Positions 46,118-55,216 of a stretch of 64,000 bases of DNA are shown in pieces (the stretch's first letter is position 1; each line of letters begins with the position of its first letter). The stretch is from the NCBI RefSeq assembly GCF_014117325.1, contig NZ_CP059732.1, forward strand, positions 6,151,001-6,215,000, given 5' to 3'. The translations under genes and the position numbers were made by a program. The stretch is from Spirosoma foliorum (GTDB lineage Bacteria; Bacteroidota; Bacteroidia; Cytophagales; Spirosomataceae). The notes below the pieces were generated by a model. It did not search any database. It was not told the DNA's origin and saw nothing but the letters and a program-made list of their open reading frames with translations.

Positions 46118-49100
46118 TTAATTTGACTCTATTCCGCTGATAATACGGGCATAGACGTTGTTGGCTGGGTTACCATCATAGGATTGTGCCGAATCATCTT
46201 TGACGTTAACCGTGATGCTGGCAACACTGCCAGAGTTCGCTGTGGTTCGGCTAATGGTAAATCCTACTGCGGTCTTGCCATTAGCCGACACAACTTGCCC
46301 CGGATTAATAGTCAGCGTTAGTTGCCGGTTAGCAATGTTTTCGGTAACAACCCAATTCGTATTATTCACAGCTGTAGGATTTGTTAAGCTACCCGACACA
46401 TCGATGGTTGTCAACGAATTAGCAAACGAGACCGTATAGCCAATAGGCGCAGTAACAGTAATCACAACGGCACCGCTGGGGGTTGATACACCCGCAACTT
46501 CGGCCAGTTCGACAACGAAATTCCGCGAAGCATCGGGACCACTGCTTGCAAAATTCGCCTGAGGCAACGTTAGGATTGGTGTCAGGTCGGTTTTGATGGC
46601 TGCTCCCAGTGTAGCCATATCACTACGGAATTTCTTGAAGTTGTTCTGCGTCAAGTCTTTCGCAACGATAGCGTCATTGTAGTAAACAGCATCGCCATTA
46701 TCGACCAGCAACTGAATCTGGCTGTTATCGGCCAGCGTTGTGGGCACTTCCACAATTGACTCAAAACTACCATTCGCTGACAACGTTGCCAGATTATCCG
46801 ACCGAAGTATAGGCGCATCAGTTGGTAAACCCGTCCAAGTATACAGTCGGAAATCGTTTGGTGGGGTATTCGTCGTACTACCCGCTGCGCCAGCAATGAG
46901 TATATACTGGTTAGATGCATTTTTCCGAATCTCCCGAATACCACGACCGCCTAAATCAAGCTCGATCGGTGCGCCAAACGTAGCCGAGCCTTGTGTGCCA
47001 CCGTTGGCATTCAGAATACTCGTCAGATTAGTAACCGGGATAACTAGTGCCTTTGCACGACCAGGCAAGGGCACTTGTGGCGCACGGAAACCAATGTAGA
47101 CGGTGCTACCATCTGGCGCAAATTCAGCCCCTTCGATGTTATACCCGTTCGTCACTTTCGAGCCAACAGCCGCATCGGCACTAGCTTGCAATCCATAATA
47201 GTTAGCCCCTTTTCCGTGACCGTTATTTACGTCCCAGGCAATAATGTCTTCGCGAAGATAATCATACCGACCTGTGTACGTCAGGGTTGTACTAGCGCCA
47301 TTCAGCGCGACATCGGTGGCAAACACCCGATCGCGGTTAGGCCGTGCTCCCCCCCCATCTTTATTACTTTGTGAGCCGATCCAGTAAATACGATTACCCG
47401 AAATGACCGACGCTTCGATATCGACTTCACGCGGCACTCCACCCGACATATCGGTCAGTCCCAACGACGATGTATAGTCAAATCCGTTAACGGGCAATCC
47501 TGAGTTCTGGCGATTGTAAAGCCGCAGCACCTGGTTTTCGTCATCGCCAACAAGCATGTAGTTAGCATCGACCAGAATAGCCGTTGATGCATCGCTCGTG
47601 CCTGCGTGGAAACGTGTCGATGCGGCCGTAGTCGAAGCGGCCGAAGCCGCGTAATTAATCACATAGGAAGCCGAAGTCGTACCATTGCTAACCGTGATCG
47701 TAATGGTCGCATAGCCTACACCAGTTGGGGTAATTTTGAGGTTTCGCGTAGCGTCCGTTCCTGTCAGATTCAGGTTGGCATCAGGCACCACACTGGCATT
47801 GTTGCTCGTGGCCGTAACAGTCAGGCCCGTGGCAGCACTCAACGTAAAGTTCACGCCAATCGTACTGGCCGGATCAGTCGGGTCGTTGATCACACCACTT
47901 ACGAAAGCTGGGCCAACTGCTGGTGCATTCAGATAAACCGAGTTTGTAGCTGCACTGATACTGACCGGAGTGGCCGCTGCTCCATCGACAATCGTTACCG
48001 ATATCGGGTTAACCGTGATGCCGTTGTAGGCAGGATCTGTACTACTCGCGCTCTGGGTAATGGTAACCGAACGAGTACCTTGTACAATCCCATCGTTCGT
48101 GGCTGATACCGTTACCGTTTGAACCGTGCTATAGTTCGATGGTGTAAATACCAGCGAAGGTACATTGGTAGTCAATGGACTGCCGGGGCTGGTAATCGTG
48201 ATTGTAACATCCGCAGTTGGCTGGCTATTCAACGCTACGGTATAGGTATCCGTTGCGCCACCTTCCGTAACGGTTGTATTATTGAGCGTTTCGCGAACCA
48301 GAACACGGTTGAGTGGTACATAATAACCACCCGGATTTCCTACGTTACCCGCCACCGATGAATACGAGTTTTGCACATCATTGATAGCCGATAACGTCCA
48401 GGTGTTGATTGTGTTAGCGCCCAGGTTAGCCTGTGTTGTCCAGGCACTCACGCCGTTTGTAAATACGGTAGCACCTCCTGCGCTGCTGCTTGGGTAGGTA
48501 AGCCGATCAACCAGGTTATTCGACGCATCGTAAATATTCATTTCATCGCCGTTACCCAGATTCTGGTTATTACTTCCGACCACTTTTACCGTTGCTGGAA
48601 GATACCAGGCAGCCCGGAAAACAGCTTCTGACGCTTCGGCAATAACCACCGATTCGCCGGGTTGTACCACTCCGAAACCACTGATGGTGAACGACCCCGG
48701 TACGCGACTGTTATCATCGAAACTCCATCCCGTCATGTCGATGGGCGCATTGCCTACGTTTGTCAGCTCGATAAATTCATTAGCGGCCCCTGCCCCATTG
48801 TAAGCAAATTCGGTAATCCGAATTACACCCGTTGGAGCGGCATTGACCGAAATTGAAAAGATGGCACTAATGGTGTTGCTAGCCGGGTCAGTAGCAACCA
48901 CCGTAACGGTTTGCACACCTGAGGTCGTTGGGTTACCACTAATCACGCGAGAACTATTGTCGGCTGATAGCCCATTGCTCAACCCCGTGATTGCATAGGT
49001 GAGCGTTTGGTTTTCCGTATCGGAAAAGGCAGGCACCGTGAAACTAAACGCCGTACCGATGGTGGCTACCTGATTGGCGATCACGGGTGCCGTGGGTGCC

Positions 49101-50872
49101 TGATTGGCATTGATCGTGATGGTAAATGTGCCCGTAGTAGACAGAGAACCCGGATCACTCGCCACAACCGTTACGGTCGATGTGCCAGTGCTTGTGGGCG
49201 TTCCACTAATGGTTAGCGTGCTATTGTCGGCGGTCAAGCCAGCCGGAACGCCTGTAATTGTATAGGTAAGTGTCTGACTTTCGGGATCGGTAAACGCCGG
49301 AACCACATAGCTAAATGGAACGGCAACCACACCCGTTTGATTGGTGAAGGCCGGCGCTACTGGCGGGAAATTACCCGCACCAACCGTAGTTGTAACGGCA
49401 GCAGCGGAGTTGTTCGTTTCATTACTTTCTGCAATGCTATTCGATGGGTCGACCAGAGCTGTACCGCTTTGTAATGCCCCCGTTACAGTTGGTGTAACAT
49501 TGACCGTTAGTGTCGTGCTGGCACCCGCAGCAAGCGTTCCACCCGAGAACGAAACAATTCCACCCGATTGATTGCCCGTAAACCCAGCGGCATCAACCGT
49601 CGAGTTGAACGTTGCGCTAGTAGAAGTAGGCAATGCAAACTGAGCCGAAATACTCGACGCACTTGCATTTCCCGAATTACTAACCACCAGCGAATAATTG
49701 AAAGGTTGATTGAGCGTAGCCGACGTTGGGGCCGACAGCGTAATGGTGAGATCAGGCTGTGGGTTTGTAGGCGCAAAAGCAATGCCCCGGAAGACTGTGT
49801 TGGCTGCAGCTGTTGCCACTAAAGTTCCTGAGGTAACAGCGCCCGTAATGGTTGCATCGTAGGCCCCCGCGTCGGTTACCTTGTAAATTGAATTACCTGC
49901 CGTGCTACCTGTTGTGACGTACAGATCAATGGCACTACCGTTTACAGCGCCAGTTATTCCCGTCACTCCGCCTGTTACACTACCCTTTGCCGTCCAGGTA
50001 GTTCCGTCATAACTATATTTAAGAATCCCGCCTGTTTGATCAGCAACGTAGAGTAGATCGACCCCGGCAACAGCAGAGCTACGATCAAAGAAAACAAATG
50101 AATACGGATTGGATGAGGGACTTCCCGAAGTCGTTGGCAAACCGGGCAGTATCGTTGTTGTTTGACTAGCTGTTGTTGGCAAGCCGCTCCCTACCTGGGC
50201 TACCGACTGGAACGCTCCGGATGCCGATGTTACGTATAATTGTCCATTAAAAATTTTGACAACACGGGTATTGGTTGGGCTCGAACTTAACAGGGTTCCT
50301 CCAGTAGTAGCGCCCAGCGCCATGTAGCGAACCCCGCCGGTAGAACCGCTTCCAGTACCAGCGGTCCATATCTGAGTCCCATCATTCGAAACAGCTGACC
50401 GAATATTGTTTCCGCCGTAGGCCACACTTTGCGATAAAACGGTTGTTGTATTAACCGTTTGCGCATTATCAATCAACGCAACAACTCGATCAATGGACCC
50501 GGCACTGGCTACGCTAGCCGTACCCGTATTTGCATCATAACCTGCCAGGGTCAAATAACGCCCATCACTCGACAGGTTTAGCCCTCCATCGCCAGTTGCT
50601 GAGCCACTAAAGACTAATCGTCGATTCCCACTCGCTACAGTTGTTGGTAAGGCTACAGTACTAACCGGCGCTCCGCCCGAAGGGCTGTATTCGACCAGAA
50701 AACCGGCTGTTCCTGCGCTACTTAATGCCGCACTTCCATCGCCTATGCGTAGTACCACCAAATTCCCGGCAGTGTACTGGGCCAGTGCTTTATTGGCCAG
50801 GCCCGTTCCGAGCAATAGAGTCCCGCTCCAAAGCAATAAGTTGAAAAGTTGTGTACGTAGAGTTTGTCTCAT
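46118..50872 (-). CDS. Very large secreted mosaic protein (propeller, CARDB, putative-Ig, lamin-tail, Calx-beta-like)
   Basis: A 1,584-residue exported protein (signal region ANKALAQ). In order: a propeller-like region to ~365; a CARDB-type domain ~370-495 (PDLTITLSAPTSATLNQPFNYS, in part); two putative-Ig/He_PIG modules ~500-680 (FTDPESQTLTYTITGVPAGL, FSDTENQTLTYAITGL); a lamin-tail domain ~681-820 (RITEFAYNGAGAANEFIELT); a Calx-beta-like region ~850-960 (VTEGGATDTYTVALNSQP); an unassigned segment; then a second propeller-like region ~1110-1470 (IEGAEFAPDGSTVYIGFRAP) and a beta-rich end. No type IX sorting domain or lipobox seen. It may be an extracellular phosphoesterase-like or surface protein; function is unknown. 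Confidence 0.85.
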   Translation of the reverse strand: MRQTLRTQLFNLLLWSGTLLLGTGLANKALAQYTAGNLVVLRIGDGSAALSSAGTAGFLVEYSPSGGAPVSTVALPTTVASGNRRLVFSGSATGDGGLNLSSDGRYLTLAGYDANTGTASVASAGSIDRVVALIDNAQTVNTTTVLSQSVAYGGNNIRSAVSNDGTQIWTAGTGSGSTGGVRYMALGATTGGTLLSSSPTNTRVVKIFNGQLYVTSASGAFQSVAQVGSGLPTTASQTTTILPGLPTTSGSPSSNPYSFVFFDRSSAVAGVDLLYVADQTGGILKYSYDGTTWTAKGSVTGGVTGITGAVNGSAIDLYVTTGSTAGNSIYKVTDAGAYDATITGAVTSGTLVATAAANTVFRGIAFAPTNPQPDLTITLSAPTSATLNQPFNYSLVVSNSGNASASSISAQFALPTSTSATFNSTVDAAGFTGNQSGGIVSFSGGTLAAGASTTLTVNVTPTVTGALQSGTALVDPSNSIAESNETNNSAAAVTTTVGAGNFPPVAPAFTNQTGVVAVPFSYVVPAFTDPESQTLTYTITGVPAGLTADNSTLTISGTPTSTGTSTVTVVASDPGSLSTTGTFTITINANQAPTAPVIANQVATIGTAFSFTVPAFSDTENQTLTYAITGLSNGLSADNSSRVISGNPTTSGVQTVTVVATDPASNTISAIFSISVNAAPTGVIRITEFAYNGAGAANEFIELTNVGNAPIDMTGWSFDDNSRVPGSFTISGFGVVQPGESVVIAEASEAVFRAAWYLPATVKVVGSNNQNLGNGDEMNIYDASNNLVDRLTYPSSSAGGATVFTNGVSAWTTQANLGANTINTWTLSAINDVQNSYSSVAGNVGNPGGYYVPLNRVLVRETLNNTTVTEGGATDTYTVALNSQPTADVTITITSPGSPLTTNVPSLVFTPSNYSTVQTVTVSATNDGIVQGTRSVTITQSASSTDPAYNGITVNPISVTIVDGAAATPVSISAATNSVYLNAPAVGPAFVSGVINDPTDPASTIGVNFTLSAATGLTVTATSNNASVVPDANLNLTGTDATRNLKITPTGVGYATITITVSNGTTSASYVINYAASAASTTAASTRFHAGTSDASTAILVDANYMLVGDDENQVLRLYNRQNSGLPVNGFDYTSSLGLTDMSGGVPREVDIEASVISGNRIYWIGSQSNKDGGGARPNRDRVFATDVALNGASTTLTYTGRYDYLREDIIAWDVNNGHGKGANYYGLQASADAAVGSKVTNGYNIEGAEFAPDGSTVYIGFRAPQVPLPGRAKALVIPVTNLTSILNANGGTQGSATFGAPIELDLGGRGIREIRKNASNQYILIAGAAGSTTNTPPNDFRLYTWTGLPTDAPILRSDNLATLSANGSFESIVEVPTTLADNSQIQLLVDNGDAVYYNDAIVAKDLTQNNFKKFRSDMATLGAAIKTDLTPILTLPQANFASSGPDASRNFVVELAEVAGVSTPSGAVVITVTAPIGYTVSFANSLTTIDVSGSLTNPTAVNNTNWVVTENIANRQLTLTINPGQVVSANGKTAVGFTISRTTANSGSVASITVNVKDDSAQSYDGNPANNVYARIISGIESN

Positions 50873-50895
50873 AAGAGGTTATAGTTTCTGGTTTG

Positions 50896-50903
50896 CAAAA
50901 CTA
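50896..50903 (-). promoter_or_regulatory. Putative -7 element for the mosaic protein
   Basis: TAGTTTTG on the minus strand, 24 bp ahead of the start codon, matches TAnnTTTG. No -33 TTTG at the usual spacing. Confidence 0.5.
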
Positions 50904-51047
50904 CGCCCCCCTTTTTGGCTCCATGTTACCAATACATTATGATATAAGACCACATGGATAACTATCGCATAATACAAAGGGCGCGGTTCACTAGTCAGTT
51001 AGTATTTTTCCTAAACCTGCGGTTAGCATATATAAAATTGATGATTA

Positions 51048-51133
51048 TTTTTTATCATTCCGACGCCAGGAGGAATCTCAACGTTTCTTAGTAACCAAGG
51101 TCAAGATTCCTCTTGACCTTGGAATGACAAAAA
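51048..51133. repeat. TGTCATTCCGAC-family hairpin (copy 4), degenerate right arm
   Basis: Left arm T6 ATCATTCCGACGCCAGG.. (one change in GTC); right arm AGATTCCTCTTGACCTTGG.. no longer matches in the core. Instead, the right arm pairs with the adjacent loop, CCAAGGTCAAGA-TTCC-TCTTGACCTTGG (51095-51122), a new 12-bp hairpin. Confidence 0.8.
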
Positions 51134-51134
51134 G

Positions 51135-51167
51135 AAAAAAATGAGACCAATGTTGGTCTCATTTTTT
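51135..51167. terminator. Terminator-like hairpin beside copy 4
   Basis: AAAAAATGAGACCAA-tg-TTGGTCTCATTTTTTT, with A and T runs on both sides. It lies between divergent genes, so it would not terminate either neighbour in the ordinary sense. Confidence 0.7.
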
Positions 51168-51631
51168 TGCACTCATTCTTAACCTAATCTACAATAAATT
51201 CTTCTAGCTATTTCTAAAAAAAATAGGAATTATAGTAAGTAAAATAATAAAATAGGAATTGATAAAAACAGAAATATAAATACCATAAATATAATTTTCC
51301 AGCGCCGTCGATACGTAATATATCGGCTATTACCAGCGACCAGATTCATTAATTCGTTTACCCAATGGCCAAACATTCGGCAACTAGTTTATCAGTGATG
51401 GCACAAAAGTAGGCAATGAATAAAAAGGGCAATATTATATAATCATTATCAGATACAATACACTGAAAATCAAATAATTACCATTAATACAACAACGATA
51501 AATATATAATCTCAGGAATAAATGCTCTGTTTAAAAGGGTTAAAGCAAAAACATTATCGCCAGTTTATGCACCGTATAATTTCATAATTTATTGGTGATA
51601 CTGACTTCTCATCTAGTTAATACTACCCTTC

Positions 51632-51639
51632 TACTTTTG
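51632..51639 (+). promoter_or_regulatory. Putative -7 element for the SusC gene
   Basis: TACTTTTG matches TAnnTTTG and is identical to the element at 38231. It would give a leader of about 130 nt before the SusC start. Confidence 0.4.
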
Positions 51640-51778
51640 CAACAGAATAGAAATACGCTGTAGCGTCAATCAGCTTTTTACCGAGTCAATTCTTCCAGAC
51701 AGCGAAGCTTATCTGCTGTATTACTGTGTCTTTTTTTGTGCTTACCATTTTCACTTTCTTACTAATTAATTCAATCTA

Positions 51779-54700
51779 ATGAAACAACGATTTACGCGAT
51801 CAACTTACCGATTGCTTTTCTATGGTCTATGGATCATGGGAACCCTCGCGAGTTATGGCGCTTATGCGCAAAGCAGGTCTGTTAAAGGGAAAGTAACGGA
51901 TGCCAAAGGCAGTGGATTGCCAGGTGTTAACGTGATTGTTAAAGGAACCAGCGCAGGTGCATCGACAGATGCCAACGGTGATTACTCACTCAATGTTTCC
52001 TCTGCCAATGCGGTCCTGACTTATTCGTTTATTGGGTTCGATCCGCAGGAAAAAACGGTGGGCAATCAATCGATCATCGATGTATCGCTGGTCGAAAATA
52101 CGGCGCAATTAAATGAAGTTATCGTAACGGCGCTGGGTATCAAAAAAGAAGCCCGAACCATTGGGTACACCGCACAGGAAATTGCTGGTGATCAGTTGGT
52201 GAAGGCTCGCGAACCAAACCCGATCAATTCATTGACGGGTAAAATTGCCGGTCTGACGGTGGCCTCAAGTGCCGAATTATTAGGTCGCCCGCAGTTGATT
52301 CTGCGCGGCAACAGTGATCTGCTTTTTGTCGTCGATGGTGTCCCTATTAACTCGGATACCTGGAACGTATCGGCCGATGATATTGAAACGTATACTGTTT
52401 TGAAAGGCCCCAACGCAGCGGCTCTGTATGGTTTCCGTGGGCAGAACGGGGCTATTCTGGTTACGACCAAAAAGGGTACTAAAGACAAGCGTAAGGTGTC
52501 GGTTGATTTCAACACCAGCACAATGTTCGAGCCTAGCTTTCTGGCTATTCCAGAGCGTCAGAGTGAGTATGGCTTCGGATCAAACTACCAGTATGCCTAT
52601 GCCAATAACCTATACGACGTAGGTAACCCAAACCGCCGGGCTAACATCTGGGGGCCTCGTTTTGAAGGACAACCTGTGCCACAATACGATAGCCCGGTCG
52701 ATGCAACAACGGGTGTTCGGCAAGGGACTCCCTGGGTTGCGCGTGGTGCCAACAACTTCCGCGATTTCATGCAGACGGGTATGTTATCGACCAACAACCT
52801 GGCCATTTCGTCGAGTGGAGAGAAGTACGATCTTCGGATGTCGATCTCGAATAACTACCAGAAAGGTATGGTGCCAAACACACGGTTGAACATCACCAAT
52901 TTCAACCTGAGTGCGGGTATCAACTTCACGGATCGCCTTAAATTCGATGGTGGTTTGAACATGAGCCTGCAAAACTCGCCGAACATTCCTCAGTCAAGCT
53001 CAGGCCCCGAAAGCGAAACCTATATTTTCCAGGTTTACGGATCAAGCAGCTGGTCGGTGAAGGACATGCGCGATTATTGGAAAGGCCCTCAGGGTGTGCC
53101 AGGCGTTCAGCAATATTATGCGGAATACGGCCGGGGTAACAACCCTTATTTTGTGGCTTATGAGTGGCTTTACGAACACCGCAAAACAGACGTTTACGGC
53201 TACGCCCGCTTAAACTATAAGATCAACGATTTCCTGAATTTATCGGCCCGTACGCAGGTTACGACCTGGAATCAGCTTCGTACGGAGAAAGTACCTTACT
53301 CGGCCATTACGTACAAAACGCCTGACCTTCGTCTGGGCGATTACCGCGAAGATCGCCGGAATCTGTTCGAGAATAACACCGACCTGTTGCTGAGCTTCAA
53401 CAAGAATGTCTCGAAAGATTTACACGTTAGCGCGGTACTTGGCGGTAACGCCCGGACGTTCAACTACAACTCAAGCTGGGCTACCACCGACTTCCTGATC
53501 GTGCCGGGTGTGTATGATTTCAGTAACTCAAAAAACCCGGTTCAGGCCTACAACTGGCGTTCGGATATGTCGGTATTGAGCGCTTACGCAACCACCGATT
53601 TAACGTATAAGAATTACCTGACGCTGGGTCTGACGGGGCGTTTCGATAAACTATCAACGCTGCCAGCCGCCAACCGGACAATCTTCTATCCATCGGCAGC
53701 TTTGAGTACGGTTATTACCGATTACGTACAATTGCCCCAGGCTATTTCCTTCCTCAAACTGCGTGGTTCGTATGCTGACGTGAAGGGTGGAAACACGATG
53801 TCGAGCATTGGCTCGGCTTACCAACAGGTAACGGGTAACTCAACTTCTGCGCTCCTTGGCTATGGCAACGAAGTGATGACCGCTTATGACGGTCCGAGCT
53901 ACATTAACCAAAACACGTATACGATCAGCAAGCCGTATAACAACCTGCCTTCTGCGAGTTATACCAGCAGTCTGGCCAACCCGAACTTACAGAGTTTCAA
54001 CGTAGAGTCGTATGAATTCGGTTTCGATGCCAAGTTCCTGCACAACCGATTGGGCCTGGATGTAACGCACTTTACTTCGATCAACGGTCCTCAGATTTTC
54101 CCGCTTCCTGTAGCGTCATCGTCGGGCTATAGCACCCAGGTTGCCAACGCCGTAACCACTCAGAAGCAAGGCTGGGAAGTATCGTTGACGGGATCGGTGC
54201 TCAAAAATCCAGCAGGTTTGAACTGGGACGTATTGGCGAACTGGTCTACCTACAAAGAGACGCTAAAGTCGATTTATGGCAATGAGCAAAGCATCTACCT
54301 GTCGGGACCAAACCATGTGTTCAACATTGGCGACCGGCTGGATGGTTACTACAGCTACAACTACCTGCGTAGCCCCGATGGCCAGATCATTCAGTCGTCA
54401 ACAGGTACGCCGTTGACTCGCCCTTCAGGAACGAATACCCTTCAGTTCATGGGCAATACCAACCCCGATTATGTTTGGGCATTGAACAACAAATTCTCGT
54501 ACAAGAACATCAACTTCAGCTTCCAGTTCGACGGTCGTGTGGGTGGTGTCATCCGCGATCAGGTATATGCTTACGCGCTGAATTCGGGTAACCAGGTTGA
54601 AACAGTTCAGGGTGATCTGGGTGCTGCTCGTCTGAAAGAATGGCAAAGCACAGCCCTGGGTACTAAATCGCCAACGGCGGCTTATGTAGGTCCTGGTGTG

Positions 54701-55108
54701 GTTATTGCCAACGGCGGCACGGCTAAGTTCGATGCCAACGGAAATATCAGCAACATGAGCGAATTGCAGTTTGCGCCGAATACGAAAGCCGTTACGGTGC
54801 AGACTTATGTTCAGGGTATTTACAACAGCGGTATCGAAGAGCCTTACATGGTGAGCAAAACCTATGGTAAACTGCGTGAGGTGATTCTGGGCTATACGTT
54901 CACAGGCGCTATGCTGCCCCGCTTTATCAAGTCGGCAAACATCTCGTTCGTAGGTCGTAACCTGTTGTACTTCGCTCAGCGCAAAGACTTCGACCTTGAC
55001 CAGTATGCACAGGGCTACAGTGCGTCGAGCCAAACTACGCTGAAAAACCCAAGCTTACAATCGGCCACCACGCGCCGGTTCGGTGTAAACATCAATCTGA
55101 CATTTTAA
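51779..55108 (+). CDS. SusC/RagA-family TonB-linked outer-membrane receptor
   Basis: A 1,109-residue outer-membrane porin. Signal to YGAYAQ. Residues ~35-110 form a CarboxypepD-reg-like domain (VKGKVTDAKGSGLPGVNVIV). The TonB-interacting stretch is LNEVIVTALGIKKEARTIGY, then the plug (~125-225: LRGNSDLLFVVDGVPI, GPNAAALYGFRGQNGAILVTTKKG). The 22-strand barrel closes with GRNLLYFAQRKDFDLDQY and terminal VNINLTF. No STN domain is present, so it should not signal to an anti-sigma factor. It imports oligosaccharides or other large nutrients with the SusD-like lipoprotein encoded just downstream. Confidence 0.95.
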   Translation: MKQRFTRSTYRLLFYGLWIMGTLASYGAYAQSRSVKGKVTDAKGSGLPGVNVIVKGTSAGASTDANGDYSLNVSSANAVLTYSFIGFDPQEKTVGNQSIIDVSLVENTAQLNEVIVTALGIKKEARTIGYTAQEIAGDQLVKAREPNPINSLTGKIAGLTVASSAELLGRPQLILRGNSDLLFVVDGVPINSDTWNVSADDIETYTVLKGPNAAALYGFRGQNGAILVTTKKGTKDKRKVSVDFNTSTMFEPSFLAIPERQSEYGFGSNYQYAYANNLYDVGNPNRRANIWGPRFEGQPVPQYDSPVDATTGVRQGTPWVARGANNFRDFMQTGMLSTNNLAISSSGEKYDLRMSISNNYQKGMVPNTRLNITNFNLSAGINFTDRLKFDGGLNMSLQNSPNIPQSSSGPESETYIFQVYGSSSWSVKDMRDYWKGPQGVPGVQQYYAEYGRGNNPYFVAYEWLYEHRKTDVYGYARLNYKINDFLNLSARTQVTTWNQLRTEKVPYSAITYKTPDLRLGDYREDRRNLFENNTDLLLSFNKNVSKDLHVSAVLGGNARTFNYNSSWATTDFLIVPGVYDFSNSKNPVQAYNWRSDMSVLSAYATTDLTYKNYLTLGLTGRFDKLSTLPAANRTIFYPSAALSTVITDYVQLPQAISFLKLRGSYADVKGGNTMSSIGSAYQQVTGNSTSALLGYGNEVMTAYDGPSYINQNTYTISKPYNNLPSASYTSSLANPNLQSFNVESYEFGFDAKFLHNRLGLDVTHFTSINGPQIFPLPVASSSGYSTQVANAVTTQKQGWEVSLTGSVLKNPAGLNWDVLANWSTYKETLKSIYGNEQSIYLSGPNHVFNIGDRLDGYYSYNYLRSPDGQIIQSSTGTPLTRPSGTNTLQFMGNTNPDYVWALNNKFSYKNINFSFQFDGRVGGVIRDQVYAYALNSGNQVETVQGDLGAARLKEWQSTALGTKSPTAAYVGPGVVIANGGTAKFDANGNISNMSELQFAPNTKAVTVQTYVQGIYNSGIEEPYMVSKTYGKLREVILGYTFTGAMLPRFIKSANISFVGRNLLYFAQRKDFDLDQYAQGYSASSQTTLKNPSLQSATTRRFGVNINLTF

Positions 55109-55198
55109 TGATGTAGGATGTATGATGTAGAATATATGATGTGCAGCCCACAACTAATAGGTCAGCATACATCATATATCCTACATCATACATCATCA
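55109..55198. repeat. GATGTATGATGTAG word-repeat inverted repeat between SusC and SusD genes
   Basis: Left arm GATGTATGATGTAG-aATATATGATGT, right arm ACATCATATATCCTACATCATACATC. It starts directly after the SusC stop codon. It is long enough to create an artificial N-terminal extension of the SusD frame. Confidence 0.75.
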
Positions 55199-55216
55199 CT
55201 CTTCTTCAAGAAAACG

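Larger units (their letters stand above)
50904..51778. other. Long intergenic region between the mosaic protein and the SusC gene
   Basis: 875 bp between divergent genes, holding a degenerate hairpin, a terminator-like stem and a putative SusC promoter (listed separately). 51170-51600 is A/T-rich with no open frame of note. No anti-sigma or ECF sigma gene is present, consistent with the SusC lacking an N-terminal signalling domain. Confidence 0.5.

Noticed and set aside
47606..48106. A 166-codon plus-strand open frame within the mosaic-protein gene
   Set aside because: Antisense shadow with Arg- and Ser-rich composition and no start context.
55118..55216. Upstream start adding 33 residues to the SusD-like protein
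   Set aside because: The extension is translated inverted repeat and would bury the lipoprotein signal.
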